From assembly GCA_004028795.1 (NCBI GenBank), contig SAIW01000006.1, forward strand, positions 62,001-126,000: a DNA stretch of 64,000 nucleotides, given 5' to 3'. This DNA comes from Chitinophagaceae bacterium. Its GTDB lineage: Bacteria > Bacteroidota > Bacteroidia > Chitinophagales > Chitinophagaceae. Each line of letters begins with the position of its first letter. Within the stretch, counting starts at the first letter, position 1. Below, one piece after another: positions 1 to 7,699 of this stretch. Below the pieces are notes generated by a model, which made no database searches, was not told the origin of the DNA, and worked only from the letters and a program-made list of their open reading frames with translations. The position numbers were made by a program, and so were the translations under genes.

Positions 1-2
1 CA

Positions 3-413
3 ACTATATCATTACAAACCAATCTGCCAACTGTATCAGCTATTGAACTTGATAATACGTTACCAACATTTATCTATAACAGTTATAACATAGATCCGCT
101 TTGGCATACCAATGAAAAAGGCAACAGGGTTTTGTTGTTAGAGCCATCTCACTTTTCAAAATTTCCGATAAGCGATAAAGTGCTTCAATTCATTATTCAA
201 TTGGCAAAAGATAATATACCCGGCATTCAGATTTTTGTTGGTGAATTTGATGCGTTACGGCAACAAGCAAAAGCTGCCATTCATTATAAAGAACATCCTT
301 CCAATCAACATTATCAAGGCATAGAGGAAAGCAGAGACTGGATGTTTCCAAACGTAAAAGGTAACTTTAATAGTTTTTTTGCTTACTGGAAAAAATGTGA
401 AAAGTATTTGTAG
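3..413 (+). CDS. C-terminal part of a photolyase/cryptochrome-family FAD-binding protein (5' end outside window)
   Basis: The reading frame is open from base 3, so only the last 136 residues are visible. The segment DPLWH, then LLLEPSHF, IFVGEF and the closing RDWMFPNVKG...FFAYWKKC resembles the C-terminal part of Bacteroidetes proteins annotated as deoxyribodipyrimidine photolyase or FAD-binding cryptochrome-like proteins. That match is from memory and the FAD-binding core is not in view. If correct, the enzyme would repair UV-induced pyrimidine dimers or act as a blue-light flavoprotein. The stop codon lies 32 nt before the dipeptide epimerase, so the two may be co-transcribed. Another FAD-binding family remains possible. 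Confidence 0.5.
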   Translation, partial: TISLQTNLPTVSAIELDNTLPTFIYNSYNIDPLWHTNEKGNRVLLLEPSHFSKFPISDKVLQFIIQLAKDNIPGIQIFVGEFDALRQQAKAAIHYKEHPSNQHYQGIEESRDWMFPNVKGNFNSFFAYWKKCEKYL

Positions 414-418
414 TTGTT

Positions 419-426
419 TAAGTTTG
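419..426 (+). promoter_or_regulatory. -7 element-like site before the epimerase gene
   Basis: TAAGTTTG matches the Bacteroidetes TAnnTTTG -7 consensus and lies 19 nt before the epimerase start. No convincing -33 TTG is seen at the expected distance, so this is a weak candidate. Confidence 0.3.
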
Positions 427-445
427 CTGCATACAAAACAACAGC

Positions 446-1546
446 ATGCATATTACTTCCATTGATATTTATAAGTATAGTATTCCCATGGTGCCTTTTA
501 CCATTGCAACAGGTACTATGCATTTTGCACAAAATCTTTTTATACGAATCCATACTAATGAAAATATTATTGGTGTTGGTGAATGTTCAGCATTTCCAAT
601 GATTGCAGGTGAAACACAAAACACTTGTTTTGAATTAGCAAAAGATTTTGCTCAATTATGGATTGGTAAAAACCCTTTAGATATTGAAGCCAGGATTAAT
701 GAACTGCATTTAATGATAGCAGGAAATTATACTGCTAAAAGTGCATTTGACTTAGCGTTGTATGATATTGCTGCAAAACAGGCTGGTAAACCATTATATG
801 CTTTCTTAGGTGGTGACCAAAGAAGAATTGAAAGTGATTTAACAATAGGCATTGATACCCCCGAAAACATGGCAGCTACTGCTGTTGAGTTTATTAATAA
901 AGCTGTGCATATGATTAAAGTGAAGTTGGGGAAAAATGCTAAAGAAGATGTTGAAAGAATAAAACAAATAAGAACTGCTGTCGGCGATAAAACTATTTTA
1001 AGAATTGATGCCAACCAAGGCTGGAGTTATGATGAGGCAGTGTTTGCATTAACTGAAATAGGCAAATACAATATTCAGTTTTGCGAGCAACCCATGCGTA
1101 AATACAATGATTACTTGTTGCCGCAATTATGCCAACTATCTCCTGTAAAAATTATGGCAGATGAAAGTGTATTTACGCATTACGATGCAGAAAGAATTAT
1201 CAGAGAAAATGCTGCAGCATACATTAATATCAAATTTGCAAAAAGTGGCGGCATATATGAAGCAATAAAAATTAATAAGGTTGCGGAAGAAAATAATATT
1301 CCATGTATGATGGGTGGCATGTTAGAAAGCAGAGTTGCCTTAACAGCCAAAGTACATTTTGCAATGGCCAAACAGAATATTCAGTTTTATGATTTAGACA
1401 CTTGCTTATTAGGCCATAAAGTTGACCCTGTAACCGGGGGTGTTCAATACAACGGTATGAAATTATTATTAGATACAACACCCGGTATTGGTGCAGATGT
1501 GCAGCAAGATTATTTAGATACTTTAGAAAAAGTCACCATTAATTAA
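446..1546 (+). CDS. Dipeptide epimerase (L-Ala-D/L-Glu epimerase type, enolase superfamily)
   Basis: This 366-residue protein has the muconate-lactonizing subgroup layout of the enolase superfamily: an N-terminal capping domain followed by a TIM barrel. The expected catalytic and metal residues are visible: K-V-K at 158-160, metal ligands D188 (RIDAN), E214 (CEQPM) and D239 (ADES), the second general base K263 (NIKFAK), and the D-L-D motif at 316-318 typical of dipeptide epimerases. The family epimerises L-Ala-D-Glu and related dipeptides, usually in recycling of cell-wall murein peptides in the cytoplasm. Exact dipeptide specificity cannot be read from sequence. It may be co-transcribed with the photolyase-like gene, and it converges on the TPR gene 4 nt downstream. 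Confidence 0.88.
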   Translation: MHITSIDIYKYSIPMVPFTIATGTMHFAQNLFIRIHTNENIIGVGECSAFPMIAGETQNTCFELAKDFAQLWIGKNPLDIEARINELHLMIAGNYTAKSAFDLALYDIAAKQAGKPLYAFLGGDQRRIESDLTIGIDTPENMAATAVEFINKAVHMIKVKLGKNAKEDVERIKQIRTAVGDKTILRIDANQGWSYDEAVFALTEIGKYNIQFCEQPMRKYNDYLLPQLCQLSPVKIMADESVFTHYDAERIIRENAAAYINIKFAKSGGIYEAIKINKVAEENNIPCMMGGMLESRVALTAKVHFAMAKQNIQFYDLDTCLLGHKVDPVTGGVQYNGMKLLLDTTPGIGADVQQDYLDTLEKVTIN

Positions 1547-1550
1547 TATG

Positions 1551-2303
1551 CTATTGAATAGCATCTAATATTTTTTGTGCTTCTGCTTTATAAGCTGCAT
1601 CATCCATTGTTCTGGTTGGTAATTTAATAGTACGTTGTAAAGTTTCTATTGCTTTGGCGGGGTTGTTATTGTCTCTATAAGCTTTAGCCAATGTTAAAGT
1701 ATTCAACACGTAATAAGGTTCAATACTTTTACTTTTCTCTAAATATTTTATAGCATCATCTAAACTTGGTTCAGGCAAACCACCATACAAAGCTTTTACA
1801 GCAAGCTTTTTAGCCCAGTTTAAACTTATCATTTCATAATGCCATTTGCCTTCAATAAAATTAGCCATTGCATGATTGGGGTTTAGCTTCAAAGCTTTAT
1901 CAGCGTTCAGTTTTATATCCCGAACATAAGTAACAATCTTTTTATTTTCTGTTTCAACTTCTGTCATTTTTCCGCTTGCCAATGCCATAGCATAATAACC
2001 GTCTGCATTAGTACTATCTGCTGTTAACATACGTTTTGCATAAGCCAAAGCAGATTCAAAGGTTAAACGTTTATCGTTCTTAATAGGTAGCCGCTCTCCT
2101 GTTGAGCAACTTAATTCTGTTGCTTTTAATAAAGCTTTAAGGTTATTAGGTTCATTTACTAAAATCTGTTTGTACTTAGCTAATGCTTCTGTTTCTTTAA
2201 ATTGATTTTCTAAGTTCACAGCTTCTTTCATTAACTGTGCAGTTTCCTGTGCAAGCAATATAAATGGTGTAAAAAAAATAACAACTAATAATCTCAATTT
2301 CAT
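1551..2303 (-). CDS. Secreted TPR-repeat protein (RMD-like)
   Basis: The 250-residue product starts with a clear signal peptide (hydrophobic stretch, then LLAQ) and is probably periplasmic. The rest is helical with TPR-type repeats: an A-L-A-K-Y-K-Q-I-L motif near residue 40, a second near 125-145 (ADKALKLNPNHAMAN), and later units including AIKYLEKSKSIEPY and AIETLQRT. The pattern GKWHYEM...WAKKLAVKALYGGLPE resembles RMD (regulator of microtubule dynamics)-like TPR proteins common in Bacteroidetes. Function is unknown; such proteins usually mediate protein-protein contacts. It begins 3 nt after the folB stop and is surely in the same transcript. Confidence 0.7.
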   Translation of the reverse strand: MKLRLLVVIFFTPFILLAQETAQLMKEAVNLENQFKETEALAKYKQILVNEPNNLKALLKATELSCSTGERLPIKNDKRLTFESALAYAKRMLTADSTNADGYYAMALASGKMTEVETENKKIVTYVRDIKLNADKALKLNPNHAMANFIEGKWHYEMISLNWAKKLAVKALYGGLPEPSLDDAIKYLEKSKSIEPYYVLNTLTLAKAYRDNNNPAKAIETLQRTIKLPTRTMDDAAYKAEAQKILDAIQ

Positions 2304-2306
2304 GTT

Positions 2307-2663
2307 TTACTTTCTTTTCAGTGAATAATATATACCAACGCTTCCATTTAAATTATGAATGGGTGGATGTAATTTTTTGATAGCAATAAAAACCTCTTCT
2401 GCTAAACTGAATTGCTGCAAAATATTTTCAGCCAACTCCATTATAACAGTTTCTAATAATGGTGTAGCAACTTTCATTCTTTCTTCAACCAAACGAAAAA
2501 TGGTTTCATAATTAATCGTGTGTTCAATTGATTGAATGATATTTTCTTTGGGATGATATTTTACTTCAACACTTACTTCAAAGTCATTTCCATTAGTTTT
2601 TTCTTCTTCGTATAAGCCGTGATATGCCCTGAAAATAATATTGTGTAAACAGATAGATAACAT
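2307..2663 (-). CDS. folB: Dihydroneopterin aldolase
   Basis: FolB cleaves 7,8-dihydroneopterin to 6-hydroxymethyl-dihydropterin and glycolaldehyde in folate synthesis, in the cytoplasm. The 118-residue length is typical. Visible signatures are the N-terminal pattern with A-Y-H-G-L-Y-E-E-E at 13-21, the pterin-contacting INYETI at 50-55, the ETVIMELAENI helix around 71-81, and the catalytic-lysine region AIKKLHPPI near 94-102. It is the first gene of a two-gene unit with the downstream TPR protein (3 nt apart) and is divergent from the DEXH helicase. A -7-like TATCTTTA ends 4 nt before the start. Confidence 0.9.
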   Translation of the reverse strand: MLSICLHNIIFRAYHGLYEEEKTNGNDFEVSVEVKYHPKENIIQSIEHTINYETIFRLVEERMKVATPLLETVIMELAENILQQFSLAEEVFIAIKKLHPPIHNLNGSVGIYYSLKRK

Positions 2664-2667
2664 GCGG

Positions 2668-2675
2668 TAAAGATA
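2668..2675 (-). promoter_or_regulatory. -7 element-like site, folB
   Basis: On the minus strand TATCTTTA (7 of 8 to TAnnTTTG) is followed by CCGC and then the folB ATG. Transcription starting the usual few bases downstream would leave almost no leader. No clear -33 element is seen. Confidence 0.35.
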
Positions 2676-2698
2676 AGTGATGGAGCAACTAAAACTAA

Positions 2699-5344
2699 TT
2701 GAATACCACTTTGTTTAACATTCAGTATTTATCTTTAACAGGTATGCTTAAAAACACAGCAGGTTATTCAGTAATTAACCAATGGCTTAACAGTAAAGGG
2801 TTTCAGCCATTTGCATTTCAGGAAGAAACCTGGCAGCATATCATTAATAATAATAGCGGTTTAGTGAATGCCCCTACAGGTTGCGGTAAAACCTTCTCTG
2901 TTTTTTTGGGAGCACTCATTCAGTTTATTAACCAGCATCCTGCTGCTTATCAAAAAGAAAAAAATACAGGCTTACAATTATTATGGATAACCCCGTTACG
3001 AGCCCTGGCTAAAGATATTGGTCGTGCAATGGAAGAAGTAATTACAGAATTAAACATGCAATGGCGTGTTGGTATTCGTAATGGTGATACAGAAGTAAAT
3101 GAAAGGCAAAAGCAAAAACGCAATATGCCTGAAGTATTAATTATTACTCCTGAAAGTTTGCATTTATTATTAGCACAAAAAGATTGCTCAACTGTATTTG
3201 AAAATTTAAAAATTATTGCTGTTGATGAATGGCATGAATTAATGGGCAGCAAACGTGGTGTGCAGGTTGAGTTAGCATTAAGCAGAATAATAAATATTGT
3301 AAATCAAAAATCAGAAATCAGAAATTCGAAATTATCTCTTTGGGGTATCAGTGCTACTATCGGTAATTTGGAAGAAGCTAAAGATGTGCTGTTGGCTCCA
3401 TTAAAAGTATACTATCAACACAACTCCCTCTCCTTTGGAGAGGGTTGGGGTGAGGCTGTAAAAGCCAATCTGCAAAAGCAAACAGAAATCATTTCTGTTA
3501 TACCAGATGAAATAGAAGATTACCCCTGGGCAGGGCATTTAGGTTTAAAGTTGGCTCACAAGATTATTCCCATTATAGAAGAAAGTAATACCACACTCAT
3601 TTTTATTAATACAAGAGGTATGAGTGAAAGATGGTATCAAACATTATTAGATATTGCTCCGCAATTAGCAGGTGCCATTGCTTTGCATCATGGCAGTATT
3701 GAAAGAGAACTGCGTGAATGGATTGAAGAATCGCTTCATACAAAAAAATTAAAAGCCGTTGTTTGCACAGCGAGTTTAGATTTAGGTGTTGACTTTCGCC
3801 CTGTTGATACGGTTATTCAGGTGGGCTCTCCTAAGGGTGTATCAAGATTTTTACAACGTGCCGGAAGAAGCGGACACAGACCGGGCGATATAAGTAAAAT
3901 TTATTTCCTTCCTACACATGCATTGGAGTTGGTTGAAGCAGCAGCGTTAAAAGAAGCAGCCCAACAACAACTTATTGAAAGCAAAGAACCTATGCTTTTA
4001 TGTTTTGATGTATTAATTCAATATCTCTGTACACTCGCTGTGGGTGAGGGTTTTAAGCCAAATGAAATTTTTAAAGAAATAAAAAGTACTTATTGTTTTA
4101 ATGATATTACAGAAGATGAATGGAGAGCATTATTGCATCATATTATTAATGGTGGCAATGCTTTAGAGCAATATGATGAATATAAAAAAGTAGAAGTAAT
4201 TGATGGTATTTATAAAATTAAGAACAGAAGAATTGCGATGCGTCATCGTATGAACATCGGTACTATTGTCAGCGATGCCATGTTGAAAGTGAAATTATTG
4301 AATGGCAAATACATTGGTGTTATTGAAGAGTGGTTTATAAGCAGATTAGAAGTTGGTCAGGTTTTTACTTTGGCAGGAAGAAATGTTGAATTGATTGGTA
4401 TAAAAGATATGGACGCACTTGTTAAGCCATCAACCAATAAAAAAACAATCGTACCAAGCTGGATGGGTGGCAGAATGAGCCTTACTGCTAATTTGGGTAA
4501 GGTGTTGAGAGAAACTTTTAATAAAGCAAATGATTTGGACAATGGACAATGGAAAATGGGAAATGGAGAGCTAAAAATCGGGTCACATCTCACGTCTCAC
4601 GACTTACCACTCACCACTCACCATTCACCACTTATTGAATTACAGGCTCTGCATCATTTGTTTCAAATACAGAAAGAATTATCGCATATCCCGAATAATG
4701 ACGAAGTTTTAATTGAACAGATAGAAAGTAAAGATGGCTATCATTTATTGGTTTATCCTTTTGAAGGAAGACAGGTACACGAAGCTATGAGTGCTATTCT
4801 CGCTTATCGTATTGCATTGATTACACCTATTACTTTTTCCATTGCCATGAACGATTATGGTTTTGAATTATTAAGTGATAAACCGATTCCTCTTGATGAT
4901 ACTAACGTGTATGATTTATTCACTACCGGAAATTTATTAGCAGATATTCAAAAAAGTATTAACCATGTTGAAATGGCGAAAAGAAAATTCAGAGATATTG
5001 CTGTTATCGGCGGATTAATTGCTCAGGGTTTTCATGGCGAAAAGAAGAAAGCAAAACATTTACAATCCTCTGCATCATTGCTGTTTAAAGTATTTGAAGA
5101 GTACGAACCCAATAATATTTTACTAAGACAGGCATACAGAGAAGTGTTAGATCAACAAATGGAGGAAGTTCGTTTACGCAATGCCTTAGACAGAATTTCG
5201 CAAAGTAAAATAATAATCACTTTCCCTGAAAAGCTTACTCCGCTCAGCTTTCCTATTATTGTAGACGGATTAAACCGTTTAAACTTATCATCAGAAAAAT
5301 TAGAAGACAGAATTAAACGTATGCAACAAATTTCAGAAAAATAA
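2699..5344 (+). CDS. Ligase-associated DEXH-box DNA helicase (Lhr-like superfamily 2)
   Basis: This 881-residue protein is an Lhr-type SF2 helicase of the kind called ligase-associated DNA damage response DEXH helicase. Motif I is PTGCGKT (59-65), motif II is DEWH (176-179), motif III is SAT (218-220), and motif VI is QRAGRSGHR in the second RecA domain. Lhr winged-helix and C-terminal domains follow. The family works with a DNA ligase, an MBL exonuclease and the nuclease PdeM; PdeM is encoded just downstream here, while the ligase and exonuclease are not in the window. The start may instead be the ATG at 2744 (residue 16). Three segments (residues about 200-212, 241-253 and 614-645) look like in-frame insertions of genomic repeats and roughly account for the excess over the usual length of about 820 residues. 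Confidence 0.9.
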   Translation: MNTTLFNIQYLSLTGMLKNTAGYSVINQWLNSKGFQPFAFQEETWQHIINNNSGLVNAPTGCGKTFSVFLGALIQFINQHPAAYQKEKNTGLQLLWITPLRALAKDIGRAMEEVITELNMQWRVGIRNGDTEVNERQKQKRNMPEVLIITPESLHLLLAQKDCSTVFENLKIIAVDEWHELMGSKRGVQVELALSRIINIVNQKSEIRNSKLSLWGISATIGNLEEAKDVLLAPLKVYYQHNSLSFGEGWGEAVKANLQKQTEIISVIPDEIEDYPWAGHLGLKLAHKIIPIIEESNTTLIFINTRGMSERWYQTLLDIAPQLAGAIALHHGSIERELREWIEESLHTKKLKAVVCTASLDLGVDFRPVDTVIQVGSPKGVSRFLQRAGRSGHRPGDISKIYFLPTHALELVEAAALKEAAQQQLIESKEPMLLCFDVLIQYLCTLAVGEGFKPNEIFKEIKSTYCFNDITEDEWRALLHHIINGGNALEQYDEYKKVEVIDGIYKIKNRRIAMRHRMNIGTIVSDAMLKVKLLNGKYIGVIEEWFISRLEVGQVFTLAGRNVELIGIKDMDALVKPSTNKKTIVPSWMGGRMSLTANLGKVLRETFNKANDLDNGQWKMGNGELKIGSHLTSHDLPLTTHHSPLIELQALHHLFQIQKELSHIPNNDEVLIEQIESKDGYHLLVYPFEGRQVHEAMSAILAYRIALITPITFSIAMNDYGFELLSDKPIPLDDTNVYDLFTTGNLLADIQKSINHVEMAKRKFRDIAVIGGLIAQGFHGEKKKAKHLQSSASLLFKVFEEYEPNNILLRQAYREVLDQQMEEVRLRNALDRISQSKIIITFPEKLTPLSFPIIVDGLNRLNLSSEKLEDRIKRMQQISEK
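3298..3334 (+). repeat. In-frame simple phrase repeat inside the helicase gene
   Basis: The DNA repeats AAATCAGAAATCAGAAATTCG-like units and encodes NQKSEIRNSK between motifs II and III of the helicase. Tandem AAATCAGAA phrases of this kind recur in Bacteroidetes genomes, so I read it as a repeat insertion that kept the frame. A natural low-complexity loop is the alternative. Confidence 0.55.
3421..3456 (+). repeat. In-frame palindromic repeat inside the helicase gene
   Basis: CCCTCTCC (3426-3433) and GGAGAGGG (3437-3444) form a perfect 8-bp stem around TTT, followed by TTGGGGTGAGG. The segment encodes NSLSFGEGWGEA within the helicase. This DNA string is a known type of dispersed Bacteroidetes palindrome that usually lies between genes. 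Here it sits in frame between motifs III and IV. Confidence 0.65.
4537..4634 (+). repeat. In-frame low-complexity repeat block inside the helicase gene
   Basis: Two phrase repeats are joined: GGACAATGGACAATGGAAAA-type units and then CTCACGACTTACCACTCACC-type units. They encode NGQWKMGNGELKIG followed by LTSHDLPLTTHHSPL. Neither fits helicase sequence, and the coding frame resumes normally at IELQALHHL. This is the largest of the three insert-like blocks in the gene. Confidence 0.6.
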
Positions 5345-5372
5345 AAAGCACCACTTTATAGTGATGCTTTTT
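5343..5372. terminator. Bidirectional rho-independent terminator
   Basis: AAAAAGCACCACT and AGTGATGCTTTTT pair around TTAT with one G-T wobble, with A/T runs on both sides. It lies between the convergent helicase and small membrane-protein genes and could serve both. Confidence 0.75.
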
Positions 5373-5378
5373 CAGGAA

Positions 5379-5876
5379 TTATTTTTCAGTTAAATGCTTT
5401 CGTTGAACTGCATATAAAATAATGAATAAAACAGGAATAATTATTCCAAGTAATCCAAGTCCTTTCGTCATAGCAGAACCCATAAAAATAAATCCACCAA
5501 TAACCGGTAAAATTTCTCCTGCTGTATACAAATAGAAACCCTGCAATTTATATTTACGCATTTGCAAAGCACCAATTAAACATAAAACGCAACCGATAAT
5601 AGTTACCGCAAGTATGGGAATTTTATTGGCTGCAACTAACTTTGCATTTTCTAATGCTTCGGGGCTAACAAGCTTTTTTGCAAAGTCGGGCATTGCATTG
5701 TACTTCTCTGTATCATTTAAAACAGTTTCAATATTAGTAACATTTTTATCTGCTGTTGCAAATTGCCAAAAGCCTCCGATAAAGCCTAAAGCACATCCGA
5801 TAAAAGTTAAAATAGTCAACACATTTAAACCTGAAGGAAGTTTCTTTTCTTCCATTTCATCAAGCAATTCTGCCAT
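5379..5876 (-). CDS. Small four-helix membrane protein of unknown function
   Basis: The 165-residue protein starting MAELLDEMEEKK has a short charged cytoplasmic head and then about four hydrophobic segments: residues about 17-36, a pair around 88-108 and 120-140, and a last one around 140-158. It ends with a positively charged tail. I do not recognise the family. An in-frame upstream ATG at 5987 would add 37 residues without conserved character and overlap pdeM, so I chose the start at 5876. The gene is divergent from pdeM and convergent with the helicase, separating two genes of one DNA-repair module. Confidence 0.65.
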   Translation of the reverse strand: MAELLDEMEEKKLPSGLNVLTILTFIGCALGFIGGFWQFATADKNVTNIETVLNDTEKYNAMPDFAKKLVSPEALENAKLVAANKIPILAVTIIGCVLCLIGALQMRKYKLQGFYLYTAGEILPVIGGFIFMGSAMTKGLGLLGIIIPVLFIILYAVQRKHLTEK

Positions 5877-5962
5877 AGTATTAGTTTTTGTTTGCGTAAA
5901 TCTAAAAGGTTTACAGCAAACTTCATAGCAGTTACAAAAAATTATTATAAACAGTTTTACAA

Positions 5963-5970
5963 TAGTTTTG
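5963..5970 (+). promoter_or_regulatory. -7 element before pdeM
   Basis: TAGTTTTG is a perfect TAnnTTTG and is followed by GCAC and then the pdeM ATG, leaving only 4 nt. A -33 TTG at the usual distance is not evident. Confidence 0.4.
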
Positions 5971-5974
5971 GCAC

Positions 5975-6634
5975 ATGCACCAACCATTGGCTTTTCAATT
6001 ATTGCAGCAACATTTCTGGCTTTCGCCCAACCGCTATATTTTTTGGGAAGAAGAAAAAGCCCTGATTGTTTCAGACCTGCATTTCGGTAAAACAGGCCAT
6101 TTCCGTAAAAGCGGTATTGCTGTTCCGCAAAATATTTTTAAAGAAGATTTACAACGTTTAATGGATGGTATCAGTTTCTTCAAACCAGGGCAAATTATTG
6201 CTGTGGGCGATTTATTTCACAGCCATGCCAACAAAGAATTAGACTTATTTCTAAAATGGAGAAATGATTTCGCAGCTCTTCATTTTCATTTAATAAAAGG
6301 CAATCACGATATTCTGAAAGACGATTGGTATACTTCAGCCAACCTTACAATAACCAAAGATGTTTTACATATAGGCAGCTTCAACTTCGTACACGATATC
6401 AATCATCTCTCATCGCCGCAAACAAATAGCTACAGTTTTTCAGGCCATATACATCCCGGCATTTCATTAAAAGGTATCAGCAAACAAAGTCTGCATTTTC
6501 CTTGTTTCTATTTCAGCAGTCATTACGCTGTATTGCCCGCCTACAGCAGGTTTACAGGCAGTGTTAATATAAAAGCAAGTAAAAAAGATAATGTATTTGC
6601 TATTGTAAATAATGCAGTAATAAAAGTATCATGA
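5975..6634 (+). CDS. pdeM: Ligase-associated DNA damage response endonuclease PdeM
   Basis: This 219-residue calcineurin-like phosphoesterase has all dimetal motifs in order: D34-x-H36 in SDLHFGK, D79 in VGDLFHS, GNHD at 109-112, H140-D141, and the closing GHIHPG at 157-162. The compact form with FRKSGIAVPQ after the first motif is characteristic of PdeM. The family acts with the Lhr-like helicase, an ATP-dependent ligase and an MBL exonuclease in a four-part DNA-damage module. Here the helicase is 0.6 kb upstream on the same strand, with an unrelated membrane gene in between. The activity is nuclease/phosphodiesterase, inferred from the family. Confidence 0.88.
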   Translation: MHQPLAFQLLQQHFWLSPNRYIFWEEEKALIVSDLHFGKTGHFRKSGIAVPQNIFKEDLQRLMDGISFFKPGQIIAVGDLFHSHANKELDLFLKWRNDFAALHFHLIKGNHDILKDDWYTSANLTITKDVLHIGSFNFVHDINHLSSPQTNSYSFSGHIHPGISLKGISKQSLHFPCFYFSSHYAVLPAYSRFTGSVNIKASKKDNVFAIVNNAVIKVS

Positions 6635-6659
6635 ATTATTTTTTGGTAACCGGCAACAG

Positions 6660-6703
6660 TATTTCATGGCATCACCTGTTGTGTCACTCACTTGTACGTT
6701 CTG
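6660..6703 (-). repeat. GTACAAGTG-family element, copy A (type 1 core)
   Basis: Reading the minus strand gives GAACGTACAAGTG, the inverted-repeat core GTGACAC, then CAACAGGTGATGCC and ATGAAATA. It lies between pdeM and the HDAC-family gene and extends a spurious frame upstream of the latter. Confidence 0.8.
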
Positions 6704-6727
6704 TTTTCAAAGCAACAATTTAACAGC

Positions 6728-7630
6728 ATGGTAAAAATTGCCTACAATACAATATATGCTCATCCCCTGCCCGAAGGCCATCGCTTTCCTATGTTAAAGT
6801 ATGAGTTAATACCGGAGCAATTATTACATGAAGGCACTATAATACATAATAATTTATTTATACCTGCTGTTTGCAAAGAAGAAATTGTTTTGCTTACACA
6901 TCAAAAAGAGTATGTAGATAAATTACTCAACCAAACACTTACAGCAAGCGAACAAAGAAAAATAGGTTTCCCACAATCGCCCGAGTTAACTAAAAGAGAA
7001 TTCATCATCACACAAGGTACAATTGATTGCTGCCATTACGCTTTACAAAACGGTATTGCTTTAAATGTTGCCGGCGGAACACACCATGCTTTTGCAGACA
7101 GAGGTGAAGGCTTTTGTTTATTGAACGATTTTGCTGTGGCTTCCAATTATTTATTACATAACAATTTAGCTGAAAAAATTTTAATTATAGATTTAGATGT
7201 ACATCAGGGGAACGGCACTGCCAAACTGTTTCAGCATAATAATAATGTGTTTACATTCAGTATGCATGGCGAGCATAATTATCCTTTTCACAAAGAAAAA
7301 AGTGATTGGGATATACCTTTAAAAGATGGAATTGATGATGCAACTTACCTTACCATTTTAAAAGAAACCTTACCAATATTAATTAAAGAAGTACAACCTG
7401 ATTTTGCTTTTTATTTAAGTGGTGTAGATATTTTAGAGACAGATAAATTCGGTAAACTAAAAATAACTTTAGATGGTTGTAAACAAAGAGATGCATTTGT
7501 ATTTGAACAATTGCAACAAAATAAAATTCCGGTTACAGTGGCAATGGGTGGCGGCTATTCACCCGATATAAAAATTATTGTTGAAGCACATTGCAACACT
7601 TTTCGTTTAGCTGTTGAAATGTATGCATAA
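6728..7630 (+). CDS. Histone deacetylase-superfamily hydrolase
   Basis: The 300-residue protein belongs to the arginase/deacetylase fold family (bacterial HDAC, AcuC and polyamine deacetylase relatives). The active-site pattern is intact: H119-H120 in GGTHHAF, metal ligands D157 and H159 in DLDVHQGNGT, D234 in SGVDILETDKFG, and the Y277 region GGGYSP. These zinc enzymes remove acetyl groups from lysine, acetoin-pathway proteins or polyamines; the substrate here is unknown. An earlier in-frame ATG at 6692 falls inside the dispersed repeat copy A, so I start at 6728. It stands alone, upstream of the convergent S24 repressor. Confidence 0.85.
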   Translation: MVKIAYNTIYAHPLPEGHRFPMLKYELIPEQLLHEGTIIHNNLFIPAVCKEEIVLLTHQKEYVDKLLNQTLTASEQRKIGFPQSPELTKREFIITQGTIDCCHYALQNGIALNVAGGTHHAFADRGEGFCLLNDFAVASNYLLHNNLAEKILIIDLDVHQGNGTAKLFQHNNNVFTFSMHGEHNYPFHKEKSDWDIPLKDGIDDATYLTILKETLPILIKEVQPDFAFYLSGVDILETDKFGKLKITLDGCKQRDAFVFEQLQQNKIPVTVAMGGGYSPDIKIIVEAHCNTFRLAVEMYA

Positions 7631-7699
7631 ATAAAAAAGCCATCTTTTGAAAAAGACAGCTTACTTACTAACCAACCGTACTCAATTATAGTGAAGACC

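Noticed and set aside
6692-6727. Upstream start of the HDAC-family gene
   Set aside because: This start falls within repeat copy A; the family sequence begins at MVKIAYN.
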